A DNA stretch of 64,000 bases. Origin: an uncultured Luminiphilus sp. (GTDB taxonomy: Bacteria > Pseudomonadota > Gammaproteobacteria > Pseudomonadales > Halieaceae). The DNA lies in assembly GCA_905182485.1 (NCBI GenBank), contig CAJJBO010000003.1, forward strand, positions 124,001 through 188,000, in the 5' to 3' direction. The position numbers and the translations under genes were made by a program. Numbering within the stretch: the stretch's first letter is position 1; each line of letters starts with the position of its first letter. Shown piece after piece: positions 29,288-43,255 of this stretch. A model generated the notes under the pieces. The model had not been told where the DNA came from and did not search any database. It worked only from the letters and a program-made list of their open reading frames with translations.

Positions 29288-30259
29288 ATGACCGCGCCAC
29301 TGAATATTGTCTTTGCAGGTACGCCTGCGTTCGCGGCAGCGCACCTGACCCACTTAATAGCAGGGCGCCATCGGGTCGTCGGCGTATTAACCCAACCAGA
29401 TCGACGCGCAGGCCGTGGCAAAAAGCTGCAACCATCGGCTGTCAAATCAGTGGCCCTTGACGCCAATATTCCCCTTTGGCAACCCGACACGCTGAAAGAC
29501 CCGGCAGGCGAGGCACAATTAGCGGCTTACGATGCAGATGTCATGGTCGTCGTGGCCTACGGCTTGATTCTGCCCGCAGCGATACTGGCCATACCTCGTA
29601 TCGGCTGTCTTAATGTCCACGCCTCCCTATTGCCGCGATGGCGCGGCGCGGCGCCGGTACAACGTGCAATAGAAGCTGGGGACCGTAAAACGGGTGTCAG
29701 CATTATGGTAATGGAGCCCGGTCTCGACACGGGGCCGGTCCTGCTGCATCGGGAGGTGGCCATTACCGACAACCATACCGGAGGCACACTACTGGCGGAC
29801 CTTGAGCGGGTTGGGACACAGGCGCTCACAGAATGCCTCACGGACATTGCGTCGCGGCTGTTAAGCGCACAAGCACAGGATGAACAGCAGGTGACTTATG
29901 CAGCAAAGATTGAGAAAGCCGAAACCGCCATCGACTGGGGTCTCGGTGCCATCGAGATCGATCGTAAAGTCCGCGCACTACTGCCCTCACCCGGTTGCTT
30001 TACGATGTTGAACGATGATCGACTCAAGGTGTGGGCGGCACACGCCCTTGATCAAACCCACGACGCGGCCCCCGGTGAGATTGTGAGCGCCAATCACGAC
30101 GGACTGAGCGTCGCCTGTGGTGAGGGTGTTCTGGTGATTACGGAGGCACAAATGCCCGGCGGAAAACCCCAGTCCATGGCAACACTGCTCAACGGTCATC
30201 AAGACAAACTCAAGCTTGGTGTGCAATTCACCCTCACCGGCAACCGTGCGCATGTCTAG
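29288..30259 (+). CDS. fmt: Methionyl-tRNA formyltransferase
   Basis: Formylates initiator Met-tRNA. The 323-residue product has the N-terminal formyl-tetrahydrofolate hydrolase-like domain with NVHASLLPRWRGAAPVQRAI and the catalytic region MEPGLDTGPV. The C-terminal OB-like tRNA-binding domain begins about residue 205. It abuts def and overlaps rsmB by eight bases. Intact despite lying next to a run of damaged genes. Confidence 0.97.
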   Translation: MTAPLNIVFAGTPAFAAAHLTHLIAGRHRVVGVLTQPDRRAGRGKKLQPSAVKSVALDANIPLWQPDTLKDPAGEAQLAAYDADVMVVVAYGLILPAAILAIPRIGCLNVHASLLPRWRGAAPVQRAIEAGDRKTGVSIMVMEPGLDTGPVLLHREVAITDNHTGGTLLADLERVGTQALTECLTDIASRLLSAQAQDEQQVTYAAKIEKAETAIDWGLGAIEIDRKVRALLPSPGCFTMLNDDRLKVWAAHALDQTHDAAPGEIVSANHDGLSVACGEGVLVITEAQMPGGKPQSMATLLNGHQDKLKLGVQFTLTGNRAHV

Positions 30260-31544
30260 TGCACGCCAAGTGGCGGCCGACATCATCGGTCGTGTCCTCA
30301 GTGGGGAGTCACTGAATCATTTACTCCCTGCGGCATTCGATCAGGTAGCTGACGGGCAAAGGCCGCTGTGTCAAGAATTGGTCTATGGCACGCTCAGAGA
30401 GTGGCCCATGCTTCAGGGCATTATCAACAGCCTGATTAAAAAACCGCTCCGTAAAAAAGATAACGATGTACTCGCACTCATCGGCAGCGCTCTTTACGAA
30501 TTCACCCAGCTCAGCACCCCAAAACATGCCGTGGTATCCGAAACCGTCAATACCGTTCGACTGATGAAAAAACAGTGGGCATCCGGGTTGGTCAATGGCG
30601 TCTTACGGTCCTTTCAACGCGCAGAGCCCCTGTCTGGGTTCGCCCTGACACCAGCGCAACGGCGGGCGTTACCCAACTGGCTTGACGCGCTCATTGAGCA
30701 GGAATACGACGACCACTTAGACGCCATTGCGGAGGCATCGCGTCACCGCCCACCCATGACACTGCGCGTCAATAACGTCCGTAACGAGCGGGACGCTTAC
30801 CTAAGCCTGCTAACCGACGCTGGTCTTTCAGCGCACCCTCACGATCATCTGTGTGACGGTATTACGCTGCAACAACCCGTTGATGTGACCTCATTGCCAG
30901 GCTTTTTCGATGGGCTGGTCAGTGTTCAAGATAGCGCCGCACAGCGCGTGGCCGATCTCATCAACCCACAGCCCGATGAGCGAATTCTTGACGCTTGTGC
31001 TGCACCTGGCGGAAAAGCCTGCCACCTACTTGAACGACAGCCCGGCCTGAAAGAACTCGTTGCTTGTGATGCGAGTGCGGGGCGTTTGCAACGAGTTGCA
31101 GACAACACCGAACGACTTGGCCTGACCTCAACGATTATCGAAGCTGACGCACGTGCACTTCCTTCGGCGATGTTATCACCGGGGTTCGATGCGATTTTGG
31201 CAGATGTGCCTTGCTCGGCTACAGGGGTGATGCGCCGCAATCCCGACGTCAAGCTCTTGCGCCGAACAGTGGATATCAGTCAGTTCGCTGAACAGCAGTT
31301 AGCCATTTTGCAGGGGTTATGGCCGGCCTTAAAGCCAGGCGGACGACTGCTCTATGTCACCTGCTCAATACTCGATGCTGAAAACGATGCCGTCGTGAAA
31401 GCCTTTAGTAGACAGCACACCGTTCACGTCATGCCGATTGTGATGGAACGAGGCATCGCACGGGACGCTGGTTGGCAGGTAATGCCCGAGGTCAACGGTG
31501 GCGATGGTCTCTACTTTTCATTACTGTCCAAGCCGGCAGATTAA
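30252..31544 (+). CDS. rsmB: 16S rRNA cytosine-967 C5-methyltransferase
   Basis: NOP2/Sun family enzyme of 430 residues. An N-terminal NusB-like domain covers about 1-130. The Rossmann methyltransferase domain follows, with the SAM loop DACAAPGGKACHL, the catalytic PCSATGVMRRNPDV and the second catalytic Cys in VTCSILDAEND. ATG at 30252 overlaps the fmt stop, giving the natural N-terminus MSSARQVAADIIGRVL; an upstream in-frame start was rejected. def-fmt-rsmB-trkA is a conserved order. Intact. Confidence 0.95.
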   Translation: MSSARQVAADIIGRVLSGESLNHLLPAAFDQVADGQRPLCQELVYGTLREWPMLQGIINSLIKKPLRKKDNDVLALIGSALYEFTQLSTPKHAVVSETVNTVRLMKKQWASGLVNGVLRSFQRAEPLSGFALTPAQRRALPNWLDALIEQEYDDHLDAIAEASRHRPPMTLRVNNVRNERDAYLSLLTDAGLSAHPHDHLCDGITLQQPVDVTSLPGFFDGLVSVQDSAAQRVADLINPQPDERILDACAAPGGKACHLLERQPGLKELVACDASAGRLQRVADNTERLGLTSTIIEADARALPSAMLSPGFDAILADVPCSATGVMRRNPDVKLLRRTVDISQFAEQQLAILQGLWPALKPGGRLLYVTCSILDAENDAVVKAFSRQHTVHVMPIVMERGIARDAGWQVMPEVNGGDGLYFSLLSKPAD

Positions 31545-31641
31545 TCGCTTCGCGTCAGCCGCAACGTGACTAATCCACATGGCGTGGTGGGTTTGACATA
31601 GTTTAAGGTGAGGCAGCATCGTTGAGAGGGTCCAGAGGCCC

Positions 31642-33019
31642 ATGAAAATCATTATCCTCGGAGCAGGTCAGGTGGGGGGTACGCTCGCAGAGCACCTGGC
31701 CGACGAGCAAAACGATATTACCGTGGTTGACGAACGGGCGGCGACGTTGAAGCGTCTGCAAGAGCGGCTGGATATCCGCACGGTCTTAGGTAACGGCGCC
31801 CACCCCACAACGCTCATGAACGCTGGCGCTGACGATGCCGATATGCTGATCGCGGTGACCGATAGCGATGAGATCAACATGCTCGCCTGCTCAGTCGCCT
31901 TCACGCTTTTTCGGACCCCAACTAAGATCAGCCGCGTGAGGTCTACCGACTATTTATCAGAACACGCTGCCTTATTTCGCCTCTGGCGCAATTCCAGTCG
32001 ATGTCATCATTGGTCCGGAGCAACTCGTCACCCGCAATATCGAGCAGTTGATTGCCAACCCCGGGTCACTACAGGTCCTTGATTTCGCCGAGGGCCGCAT
32101 TCGCCTTGTAGCCGTCAGGGCGGTAGAGGGAGGCCCCATCGTCGGTCGAGAGCTACAAGAAATTCGCGAGCACATGCCGCGAGTGGATACCCGGGTTGCC
32201 GCTATTTTTCGACGTCTCGGCGATCCGATCATTCCAGAAGGCTCCACCGTCGTCGAGCCTGACGACGAAGTGTTCTTTATCGCTGCGCGAGAACATATTC
32301 GTGATGTCACCGCCGAACTCAGAGACGTCGATAAGCCCTATCACCGCATTATGATTGCCGGCGGTGGCAACATCGGAGCGACCCTAGCGGGTCGATTGGA
32401 AAAACGGTACCAAGTCAAAGTGATTGAGCGCTCCTATGAAAGATGTCGGACGCTATCGGATTTATTAGAGGACAGCATCGTCTTACACGGCAGTGGTAAT
32501 GAACCCATGCTGTTACGACAGGAGAATATTGAAAATACAGATGTCTTCTGTGCGCTCACCGATAACGATGAATCAAACATCATGATGTCGATGCTGGCCA
32601 AGCGGTTAGGCGCCAAAAAAGTGATCACGCTCATCACGAATTCAGCCTATGTTGATTTAATTGGCGAAGAAATTGACATCGCCATCTCACCGCAACAAAT
32701 CACAATCAGTAGTTTGCTGGCGCATGTTCGCCGGGGTGATATCAGCGCCGTCCACTCTCTTCGCCGGGGCGCAGCTGAAGCCATTGAGCTCACGGCGCAC
32801 GGTGATGCACGCTCGTCTAAAGTAGTCGGCCAGCGCCTAGATGCACTGAAACTGCCGTCGAGTGTCACGGTTGGTGCGATTTTGCGTGGTGATGATGTGT
32901 TAATTGCACATGGCAATGTTGTCGTGGAAGCGAATGATCACGTGATTCTGTTTTTGACTGACCGCACGCAGATTTCCGCCGTCGAAAAATTGTTTGCAGT
33001 GGGCTTCGGCTTTATCTGA
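31642..33019 (+). CDS. trkA: Trk potassium uptake regulatory NAD-binding protein TrkA (one frameshift in this sequence)
   Basis: Cytosolic gating subunit of the Trk potassium channel, about 458 residues with two RCK-N/RCK-C pairs. The first Rossmann domain ([19 protein letters not shown]) is read from 31642. The second ([21 protein letters not shown]) is in another frame. Removing one T from TTATTTCGC (31975-31977) restores [19 protein letters not shown] and a single open frame to 33019. Overlaps trkH as TGATG. The upstream AGAGGCCC is a plausible ribosome site. A sequencing error is likeliest. Confidence 0.92.
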
Positions 33020-34468
33020 TGCAGTTTGCGATGGCCTTTAAAATCATCGGTGTGTTGTTGATATTATTCAGTAGCGCAATGCTGCCCTCGCTATTCTTAT
33101 CAGTAATCAGTCAAGACGGCATCGAGTCGGCCTTTGCGATAGGCTTTGGCGCAACACTGGCGGCAGGCATACTGCTGTGGTTGCCGAACCGCCTTCGTCG
33201 TCGGGATCTGAATATCCGTGATGGCTTTCTCGTGACGGCCTTATTTTGGATTGTACTGGGCTTATTTGGCGCCATACCCCTCTGGATCACACCGCAACTC
33301 GACTTATCGCCGATCTCCGCTATTTTCGAATCCATATCGGGGCTGACACCACGGGTGCAACGGTTATCACCGGGCTCGATGCACTGCCTCAGCTCGCTCT
33401 TGCTCTATCGGCAGCTACTCCAATGGCTCGGCGGCATCGGCATTATCGTTTTAGCCGTGGCGATTCTCCCGATGCTCGGCATCGGTGGCATGCAGTTATA
33501 CCGTGCAGAAAGTGCGGGCCCCTCCAAAGATCGCAAGCTCACACCGCGCATCACCAGCACCGCAAAAGCGCTTTTTGGTATCTATTTGTTGCTCACCGTA
33601 GCGTGTGCACTGAGTTACTTTGCCGCCGGCATGTCGCCGTTTGATGCGCTGTGTCATGCCTTTTCAACGGTCGCGATCGGCGGGTTTTCGACCCACGATG
33701 CGAGCTTAGGTTACTACGAAGAACACGCTATTTTGTTGGTGAGCTCGTTATTTATGCTGTTCTCAGCGATCAATTTTGGTCTGCACTTTGTCGCATTACA
33801 ACGCCGCACCGCGCGGGTTCTATGCGCGCGATTCCGAAACCGCTTTTTTTATCACCGTGATCGCGCTGGCCACCGTCGTCACCTGCAGCTTGTTACTGAC
33901 CACCGAAACGCTAGGAGTAGAAGACAGCCTCATACATGGCGTTTTTCAAACGATTTCCATCGCAACAACAACAGGGTTTACCACCCAAGATTTTTCAATA
34001 TGGCCCCTGTTTTTGCCCATTCTTTTATTGATGCTGAGCTTTATGGGCGGTTGCGTAGGATCGACAGGAGGCGGCATGAAAGCGATGCGAATTTTGCTGA
34101 TATTCCGCCAGGGTGTGCGAGAACTTCGGCAACTGCTTCACCCCAATGCGGTGATTCCACTCAAACTGGATGCGCGGAGAGTTCAAACAGAAGTGATCAG
34201 TGCGGTTTGGAGTTTTTTTGCCGTTTATATGTTTTGTTTCGTCATGATTTGGCTCGCATTACTGGCCACTAATCTTGACTTTATTTCTGCTTTTTCAGCA
34301 GTGGTCGCGACGATGAATAATTTAGGACCGGGCTTAGGCGAAGTGTCCGGCGATTACGGATCCGTGAGTGAAATAGGAAAACTGGTTCTTTGCTTAGCGA
34401 TGCTGATGGGTAGACTAGAGGTATTCACTTTGCTCGTGTTGTTCACCCCTGCATTTTGGCGCCACTGA
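33019..34468 (+). CDS. trkH: Trk potassium transporter membrane subunit TrkH (three frameshifts in this sequence)
   Basis: Polytopic potassium-translocating subunit of about 483 residues. The beginning (MAFKIIGVLLILFSSAMLPS) and middle (WLGGIGIIVLAVAILPMLGI) share one frame. The first pore-loop segment reads in the +1 frame as SGLTTTGATVITGLDALPQ between about 33349 and 33392, so two compensating indels flank it. A third indel near 33826 moves the last third (SIATTTGFTTQDFSIWP; GCVGSTGGGMKAMR; ATMNNLGPGLGEV) to another frame. All expected pore loops are recoverable. Coupled to trkA by TGATG. Confidence 0.9.
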
Positions 34469-34484
34469 TTCATTAGCCGCGCTG

Positions 34485-35308
34485 TTACTTCAAGCCTCGC
34501 GATTCTTGAATGACCTCATAAGCAGCCGTGATCTCTTGGGCCCGCTCGGTACCCACCCGCAGTAACTCGTCAGGCACGCCCTCCGCGATCAACTTATCCG
34601 GGTGGTTCTCACTCATCAGCTTTCGATATCGGCGCTTAATCTCCGCGGGGGTGGCATCGGCTTGCAAGCCCAGCGCAGCATAAGCGGTATGCAACGCGTT
34701 TGTGGCACTACTCTGCCCCGAGCGCCGATAGTCCGACTGCGAGGAGTAGCGCTCTTGAAATTGTGCCTGCGCATTGGCCATTGAGATCAGTTGGTCAACT
34801 TCACGCTGTGGCAGTGAAAGCAGCGCCGCCACTTGATACAAAGCCCCGCGCTCAGTCCTCCGAAAAGGTGCCGTCGGCAAGCGCGATGCCGATCAAGAAC
34901 GCCATTAACGTATGTTGCGCCTGCCGCCGTGGCCCCAAAGACTGGGTGAAGCGCGCAACCGTCGGTGCGGGATCAAAGCCAGACGAAGACCCCGCCTTAA
35001 AATGCTCAATCGCATTACGGCGTTGCAACGCGGTGAGTCTGAGTTGCGTGAATAACGATTCGGTCTGTGCAACTTCGGCTTCAGAAACGCGCCCATCCGC
35101 CTTGGCAACGAACCCTAATAAGGTAAAGGAGGTCTCAAAAAACTGGGCCCGCATCATGGGGATCGGCTTCAGGGCCGGACAGCTGCAGCGCGCGCCATAA
35201 GCCTCGATCAAAAGCGTGGCCCAGTACCAAACCGAATAATAAGCCGGCAGGACCAAAGGCCAAAAACCCAATGGTGCCCGCTATGCACTTGCCGATAATT
35301 CTGTTCAT
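34485..35308 (-). CDS. djlA: Membrane-anchored co-chaperone DjlA (two frameshifts in this sequence)
   Basis: Type III membrane DnaJ-like protein. The N-terminus [19 protein letters not shown] and its membrane segment is in one frame. The TerB-like acidic middle (FETSFTLLGFVAKADGRVSE) is in a second. The C-terminal J domain with HPDKL (YAALGLQADATPAEIKRRYR) is in a third. Removing one T from the TTTTTT near 35136 and one T near 34862 yields one frame of about 274 residues, matching DjlA. The ATG overlaps the acyltransferase stop as ATGA. The J domain lacks no key residue. Confidence 0.85.
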
Positions 35309-36264
35309 AACGACACCCTAGCCTCATCGATAAGCGGTGAATTGAGCCAATCGTAATGATCGACTGGGCCTTGCGGACGGCAACGAAAACGCTTGTACTG
35401 CCACTGATATTGGGCTTCGTTGCCGACGATAAGATTTTCAACCCCACGGTTGATTGCCGTCAAAGCCTCCAACGAGTCATCGCTATAAACACCCTCCTCT
35501 GTGGCACGGTATATCGCGTGAAAACCCGTTGGTGTGCGGAGCACTGTGCCCATGACCGCCGCCGCGCCTGATCGCTTAATGAGGTTATAGGCCAGCGTGG
35601 CGGTGAAACACTCGACACCAAAGAACGGTGCATTGAGCCCAGCCTTGTCATCTTTAGGGACCTGATCAGGCAATATCCCTGTAATCCCGCCCCGTCGGAC
35701 GGAGCGCACCAGCTCGGCAATCCCGCGTGGCGTTGTCGGAACCAACCGGCCGCCTGTTCGTTGTCGACCACGATGCACTAGTCGGTCCACTCGCTTCAGG
35801 GCCAAGGGTTCGTAAAGCGCGACAAGATCTCCCAGCGTCGCAAGGTGCATCCCTAACAATTCCCAGTTGCCCAAGTGCGGGCCCAACACAATAACGCCCC
35901 GGCCGGAGGCTAGCGGCTCGGTGACTGCCTCAACCCCCTCGACCGTTAACATGGCAGACGTTTTCGACCACGCACCGGACCACAGCGGGCCAATTTCGGT
36001 CATTAATTCCGCCGTCGATTGCACGCTTTGACGGGCCACGGCCCGCCGGTTGTCTCTGGGGCCCAGTCAGGGTAGGCCAGCTCAAGGTTGCGAATCGCCA
36101 CGCGGCGCATCCTCGTGCGTTGAACCGGTACAGGACGCTGCCCCACTCCCCTTGCCCAGCGCTCGTGACCAACGTATCGGGATGAGTCGTGTCACAGTCA
36201 TCAACACTTTCACAAGCGAGACTACCGTCCACTCCAACCAAACGGGTTTTGATGTCACAGCCAT
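35305..36264 (-). CDS. Lipid A biosynthesis (lysophospholipid) acyltransferase, LpxL/HtrB family (N-terminal part frameshifted)
   Basis: Inner-membrane acyltransferase adding a secondary acyl chain to lipid A. The C-terminal 240 residues are intact, with the catalytic HxxxxE motif in [15 protein letters not shown] and the ILPDQVPKD segment. The N-terminal membrane part is split over several frames between 36020 and 36264: [38 protein letters not shown], then RRAVARQSV. Three or more indels are needed. The start ATG 36264 is tentative. It is translationally coupled to djlA and divergent from glyQ. Which acyl chain it adds cannot be told. Confidence 0.8.
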
Positions 36265-36364
36265 AACGATACCGAAACTCGGTAAGATCCACATGGGGAA
36301 AGCTTATTATGGCGCGCACAACGCAGTTATACTAATGCTTGTCTTTTGTTTTAGGTTATTTCCT

Positions 36365-37313
36365 GTGGGTCCCCCGACATTTCAAGATATTATCCTGCGC
36401 TTGCAGGGCTACTGGGCTAGCCACGGCTGTGTTGTCCTGCAACCCCTAGACATGGAGGTGGGCGCGGGCACCTTTCATCCCGCCACGTTTTTACGCGCAC
36501 TGGGGCCAGAAAACTGGAACGCCGCTTACGTGCAACCCATGCCGCCGTCCTACCGATGGGCGCTATGGCGAAAACCCGAACCGTTTACAACATTATTATC
36601 AGTTTCAAGTTCGTTATGAAGCCGTCACCACCGGACTTCCAGGACCTTTACCTAGGCAGTCTTTATGCGCTGGGCGTAGACCCTCTCATACACGACATAC
36701 GCTTCGTTGAAGATAACTGGGAATCACCCACACTCGGCGCTTGGGGCTTGGGGTGGGAAGTCTGGTTGAACGGCATGGAAGTCAGCCAGTTCACCTATTT
36801 TCAACAAGCCGGCGGGCTAGAATGCTACCCGGTGACCGGCGAGCTCACCTATGGCATCGAGCGAATCGCCATGTATCTGCAAGGGGTTGAATCAGTCTAT
36901 GACTTGGTCTGGGCAGAGACTCCTGCAGGGCCTGTCACCTACGGTGATGTCTACCACCAAAACGAGGTGGAGATGTCGACGTTTTAATTTTGTAGAGGCC
37001 GATGTCGAGAACTTATTCACCCAGTTCGCCTTTTTATGAGCAGGAGGCAATCCGTCTAGCCAATAAGCAACTGCCCCTACCCGCCTATGAGCAGGTGATG
37101 AAAGCCTCACATACCTTCAATTTGCTGGACGCACGACATGCTATCGGCGTGACCGAACGGCAACGCTATATCCTGCGAGTCCGCACGCTGGCACGAGCGG
37201 CAGCACAGGCCTATGTTGCGGCGAGAGCCGCTCTCGGTTTTCCTCAGGCAGATCATGATCTCGCCGCCGCAGCATTGGCGCAACTCGACGCTGCGAAGGA
37301 GCCTGCCTCATGA
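36365..37313 (+). CDS. glyQ: Glycyl-tRNA synthetase alpha subunit (four frameshifts in this sequence)
   Basis: Catalytic subunit of the alpha2-beta2 glycyl-tRNA synthetase, about 314 residues. [20 protein letters not shown] and [18 protein letters not shown] mark the start; [18 protein letters not shown] and [17 protein letters not shown] follow. Four one-base insertions explain every break: an A at about 36541 ([16 protein letters not shown]), a C at about 36613 (QFQVVMKPSP), a T near 36987 ([13 protein letters not shown]) and a T near 37037. Correcting them gives 315 codons exactly. GTG at 36365 follows TTTTAGG. The ATGA overlap with glyS is preserved. Confidence 0.92.
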
Positions 37314-39381
37314 GCACCGCTGATTTGCTCTTTGAATTGGGAACAGAAGAACTGCCCGCCGGAGACATTGAGCAACTCGTGACCGCACTGTCAGCGGGCA
37401 TAGCGAATGGCTTAACAGAGCAAGGTTTGCCTTTTACTGATGCTCGTTGTTTTTCCACGCCGCGCCGACTGGCGGTGTTGATCACCGAGGTCACACTCAA
37501 AGGCCCCGACATCGAACGGACCGTGTGGCCGCCTGTCTGCCGCGCGCAACGAAGAAGGCGGCGGGACCAAGGCGGCTGAAGGATTCGCTCGAAACAAGGC
37601 AGTCACCCTAGATGCCTTGTCGTAAGGAGGGAAGAGCAAGGTGTTGAACGGATCGTCGCCAACATTGCCAAGTGGGTGTCGAGGCAGCGTCCGTTATCCC
37701 GAGATATCGTCAGCGCCGCTGTCAACGCCCTGCCCGTATCCAAGCGGATGCGTTGGGGACGCACCCGGTATGATTTTTTAAGGCCTGTTCAATGGCTGGT
37801 GCTCCTGCTGGGAGACACGATCCTCCCGCTTGAACTATTTGGACGAAGCAGTGGTCGTGAAAGCAGGGGCCACCGTTTTCACGCCAACCACTCGGTGAGT
37901 ATTGCGGCGCCGCGTGATTACTCGGCAGCATTACATCAAGCAAAGGTGATAGCGGATGTCGATGAGCGCCGTGCGCGAGTTGCAGAGCAAGTATCTCAGC
38001 TCCAGGGTAAAGGGGAGCAAGTTGCGTTATCTCAGGAATTGCTCAGTGAAGTCACCGGTCTGGTCGAATGGCCTGTCGCACTGCGCGGCAGCTTTGATAA
38101 AAGCTTCCTCGATGTGCCCGCTCAAGCACTGATTTCCGCGATGAAAACACACCAAAAGTATTTTCACATCACCTTCAGCACCGGTGCGCTGCTGCCTGCG
38201 TTTATCACCGTCGCCAATATCGAGAGTCAACAACCCTCAGAGGTCATCGCCGGCAACGAACGCGTGATCCGGCCCCGACTCAGCGACGCCGCCTTTTTCT
38301 TTGCCAATGATAAGCGCTCGACCTTGTCATCAAGGCAAGATCGTTTAAGCAGTGTCATCTTTCAGCGCGAGCTGGGAAGCCTGCTAGACAAGACGCATCG
38401 CATGGAAACGTTAGCGGCAAGCACTGGCTGACGCCACAGGCGCCGACCCCGATGTCACCACGCGCGCAGCAGCGCTCGCCAAATGCGATCTTGGTGTCAG
38501 AGATGGTGCTGGAGTTTCCTGAGCTACAAGGTGATCGCTGGCGCGCATTACGCTCGGCACGACGGCGAACCTGATCGTGTCGCCAACGCTATCGAAGCGC
38601 ATTACTACCCCAGGTTTGCTGGCGACGCCCTACCCGCCACTCCCGAAGCAACGGCAGTGGCCTTAGCAGATCGCCTTGATACTTTAGTGGGTATTTTTGG
38701 TATCGGTCAGCCGCCGACAGGCTCTAAAGACCCCTTTGGACTTCGGCGCGCAGCATTGGCCATTATCCGGATGCTCATCGACTGTGACCGTCCGTTAGCC
38801 CTCGATAGCCTGCTGGAGAGTGCCTGCGCTCAGCACAGGCAGACGTTGGCACCCGATACTGCCGATCAGGTCTTGCAATACCTCCTAGAGCGGCTCGATA
38901 GCTGGTACGAAAGCCAATCTATTCACGTAGACGTGGTGCGCGCCGTACTGGCGGTAGAAACGCGGCAACTTCACGATATCGATCTGCGTATCAAAGCACT
39001 GGCCGCATTTGCCGAAACCGACACAGCACAGCAACTGGCTGCTGCCAACAAGCGCGTGGCGAATATTCTTGCTAAATCCGACGAGCAAGATGTCGCGCCA
39101 CCCGATTCATCACTATTTCAGGAGCCGGCTGAGCACGCACTCCACAACGCGGTCACTCAGGCAGGACAAGCGCTGACACCACTGATTGCCGAGCGGGACT
39201 ATCACGCCGCCCTGGAACAATTGGCAACGCTGCGGGCACCGGTAGACGACTTTTTCGAGTCAGTGATGGTGAATGCCGAGAACCCAACGAGCGGGTCAAC
39301 CGGTTACGGCTGCTGGGCACCTTACGATCTTTATTCACACAGCTGGCTGATTTAGCACTGTTGTCCTCGGGCTCAGAATGA
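37310..39381 (+). CDS. glyS: Glycyl-tRNA synthetase beta subunit (about six frameshifts in this sequence)
   Basis: Partner of glyQ, carrying the tRNA-binding region and HD-like domain. The N-terminus [19 protein letters not shown] is canonical. Later blocks, all in different frames, are [85 protein letters not shown], and [19 protein letters not shown]. Breaks lie near 37538, 37620, 38427, 38492, 38533 and 39283. The reconstructed span of about 690 codons is the normal GlyS size. TGA 39379-39381 overlaps the rmuC ATG. Confidence 0.9.
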
Positions 39382-40734
39382 GCGCTGACGCGTTGTTTTG
39401 GGCCGGCCTAGCCACCGCGGTCAGTGTTGGCTTGGCACTGTGCCTTATCGCGCTACAAAAAAGACGGGCAGACTTAACCGCGGCGCAGCAGATGCTGACC
39501 GCACAGGCCACTGAGACCACAGTGGCTCACGAACGGAATGCCCAACTTCAAGCGGAGTTGTCGCTGTTACAACAAACACTGGCGACGCTCCAGGCAGACC
39601 TCAGCGCGCAAACGGCCACCCTCACCGAACGCGAAGCCAACCATCAAAATCAAATTAAATGGGCGGAATCCTCTCGCACTGCACTCAAAGCAGAGCTAGA
39701 AAGTATCGGCCAAAAACTCCTGTCGGCCTCGGGAAAAACGCTTGAGACCACTAACCAAAAAAGCCTCGACAGCCTGCTTAAGCCGTTAGGCGAAAAAATT
39801 GACCAATTCCAAACGCGCGTCAATCAAGTCCACACTGACATGATACGCAACAGCGCGTCATTGTCTGAGCAGGTCAAACACCTAGAATCAGTCGGGCTAT
39901 CGATGTCGGGGGAAGCCAATAATCTCACTCGCGCACTCAAAGGTGACAAAAAGCTAGTCGGGAACTGGGGCGAGGCGCAGCTCGAAAAAACACTGGAGCT
40001 TGCGGGGCTGCGGCGCGGTGAGCACTTTGATGCGCAAGTGGCATTTCGAGATGAACGCGGCGATAAGTACCTACCCGATTTCATCATACGACTCCCTGAA
40101 GGCAGAAACCTCATCGTCGACAGTAAGGTTTCGCTCGTTGATTATGAGCGCGCCGTCGCCGCGGCGACGTGCATCCAGCGCCACGTCCGCGGCAAGATGG
40201 CTCAAACAACATATCGACTCCCTCTCCGCAAAAGATTACGCCAACCTCCCCGGTGTCGAGAGCCCGGACTTTGTGCTGATGTTTATGCCCGTGGAACCCG
40301 CGTATATCGAAGTGATGCGCAGTCAAAGAGAGTTATTTAATTACGGCTATCAAAAAAATGTGGTGCTGGTATCACATACGACACTCATGCCGATCCTGCG
40401 CACGGTCGCTAACTTGTGGATGATCGAACACGGCAACCGAGAGGCACAAGAAATCAGCTCCCGGGCAGGTGATATCTACAATACGGTGTGTTTACTGGGC
40501 GAGCGGCTTTTTGCACTCGGCGCCTCTATTTCCACAACCGCCAACAAATACAATGACGCCTTAAAAACGGTCCAAGGCAAGCAAGGTTTAGTCGGTAAGG
40601 TCTCCCGGTTTCAATCCCTATCGCAACGTGCCAACCGGGATTTTCCGAGCGCACTTGCCCCTATCGACCCCGAGGTTGATCGGGTGGAATTGCCCGAGTC
40701 AGCGCTCTCACCACCAGACGGTGAGGAAGACTGA
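39378..40734 (+). CDS. rmuC: DNA recombination protein RmuC homologue (frameshifted in this sequence)
   Basis: Predicted membrane-anchored, coiled-coil nuclease-fold protein that limits inversion of short inverted repeats. A transmembrane helix (residues about 5-25) is followed by a long coiled coil rich in Gln, Ala and Leu (25-160). The RmuC core follows with KLVGNWGEAQLEKTLELAGL, LPDFIIRLPEGRNLIVDSKVSL and LMFMPVEPAYIEVMRSQREL. The frame changes between about 40150 and 40205, inside the expected DSKVSLVDYER to HIDSLSAKDYANLPG stretch. One or more indels are implied. Total length about 452 codons. Confidence 0.85.
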
Positions 40735-40749
40735 GCGCCTTCTCACCCA

Positions 40750-43203
<2,454 letters not shown>

Positions 43204-43255
43204 TTAATACTGTCTGCGATTTGCGGCCACCAAACGACATCTCTGTAATGCTTGT

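Noticed and set aside
31593..31615. TTGACA upstream of trkA as a sigma-70 promoter
   Set aside because: No -10-like hexamer occurs at 16-18 bases spacing, so the -35 match alone is not convincing.
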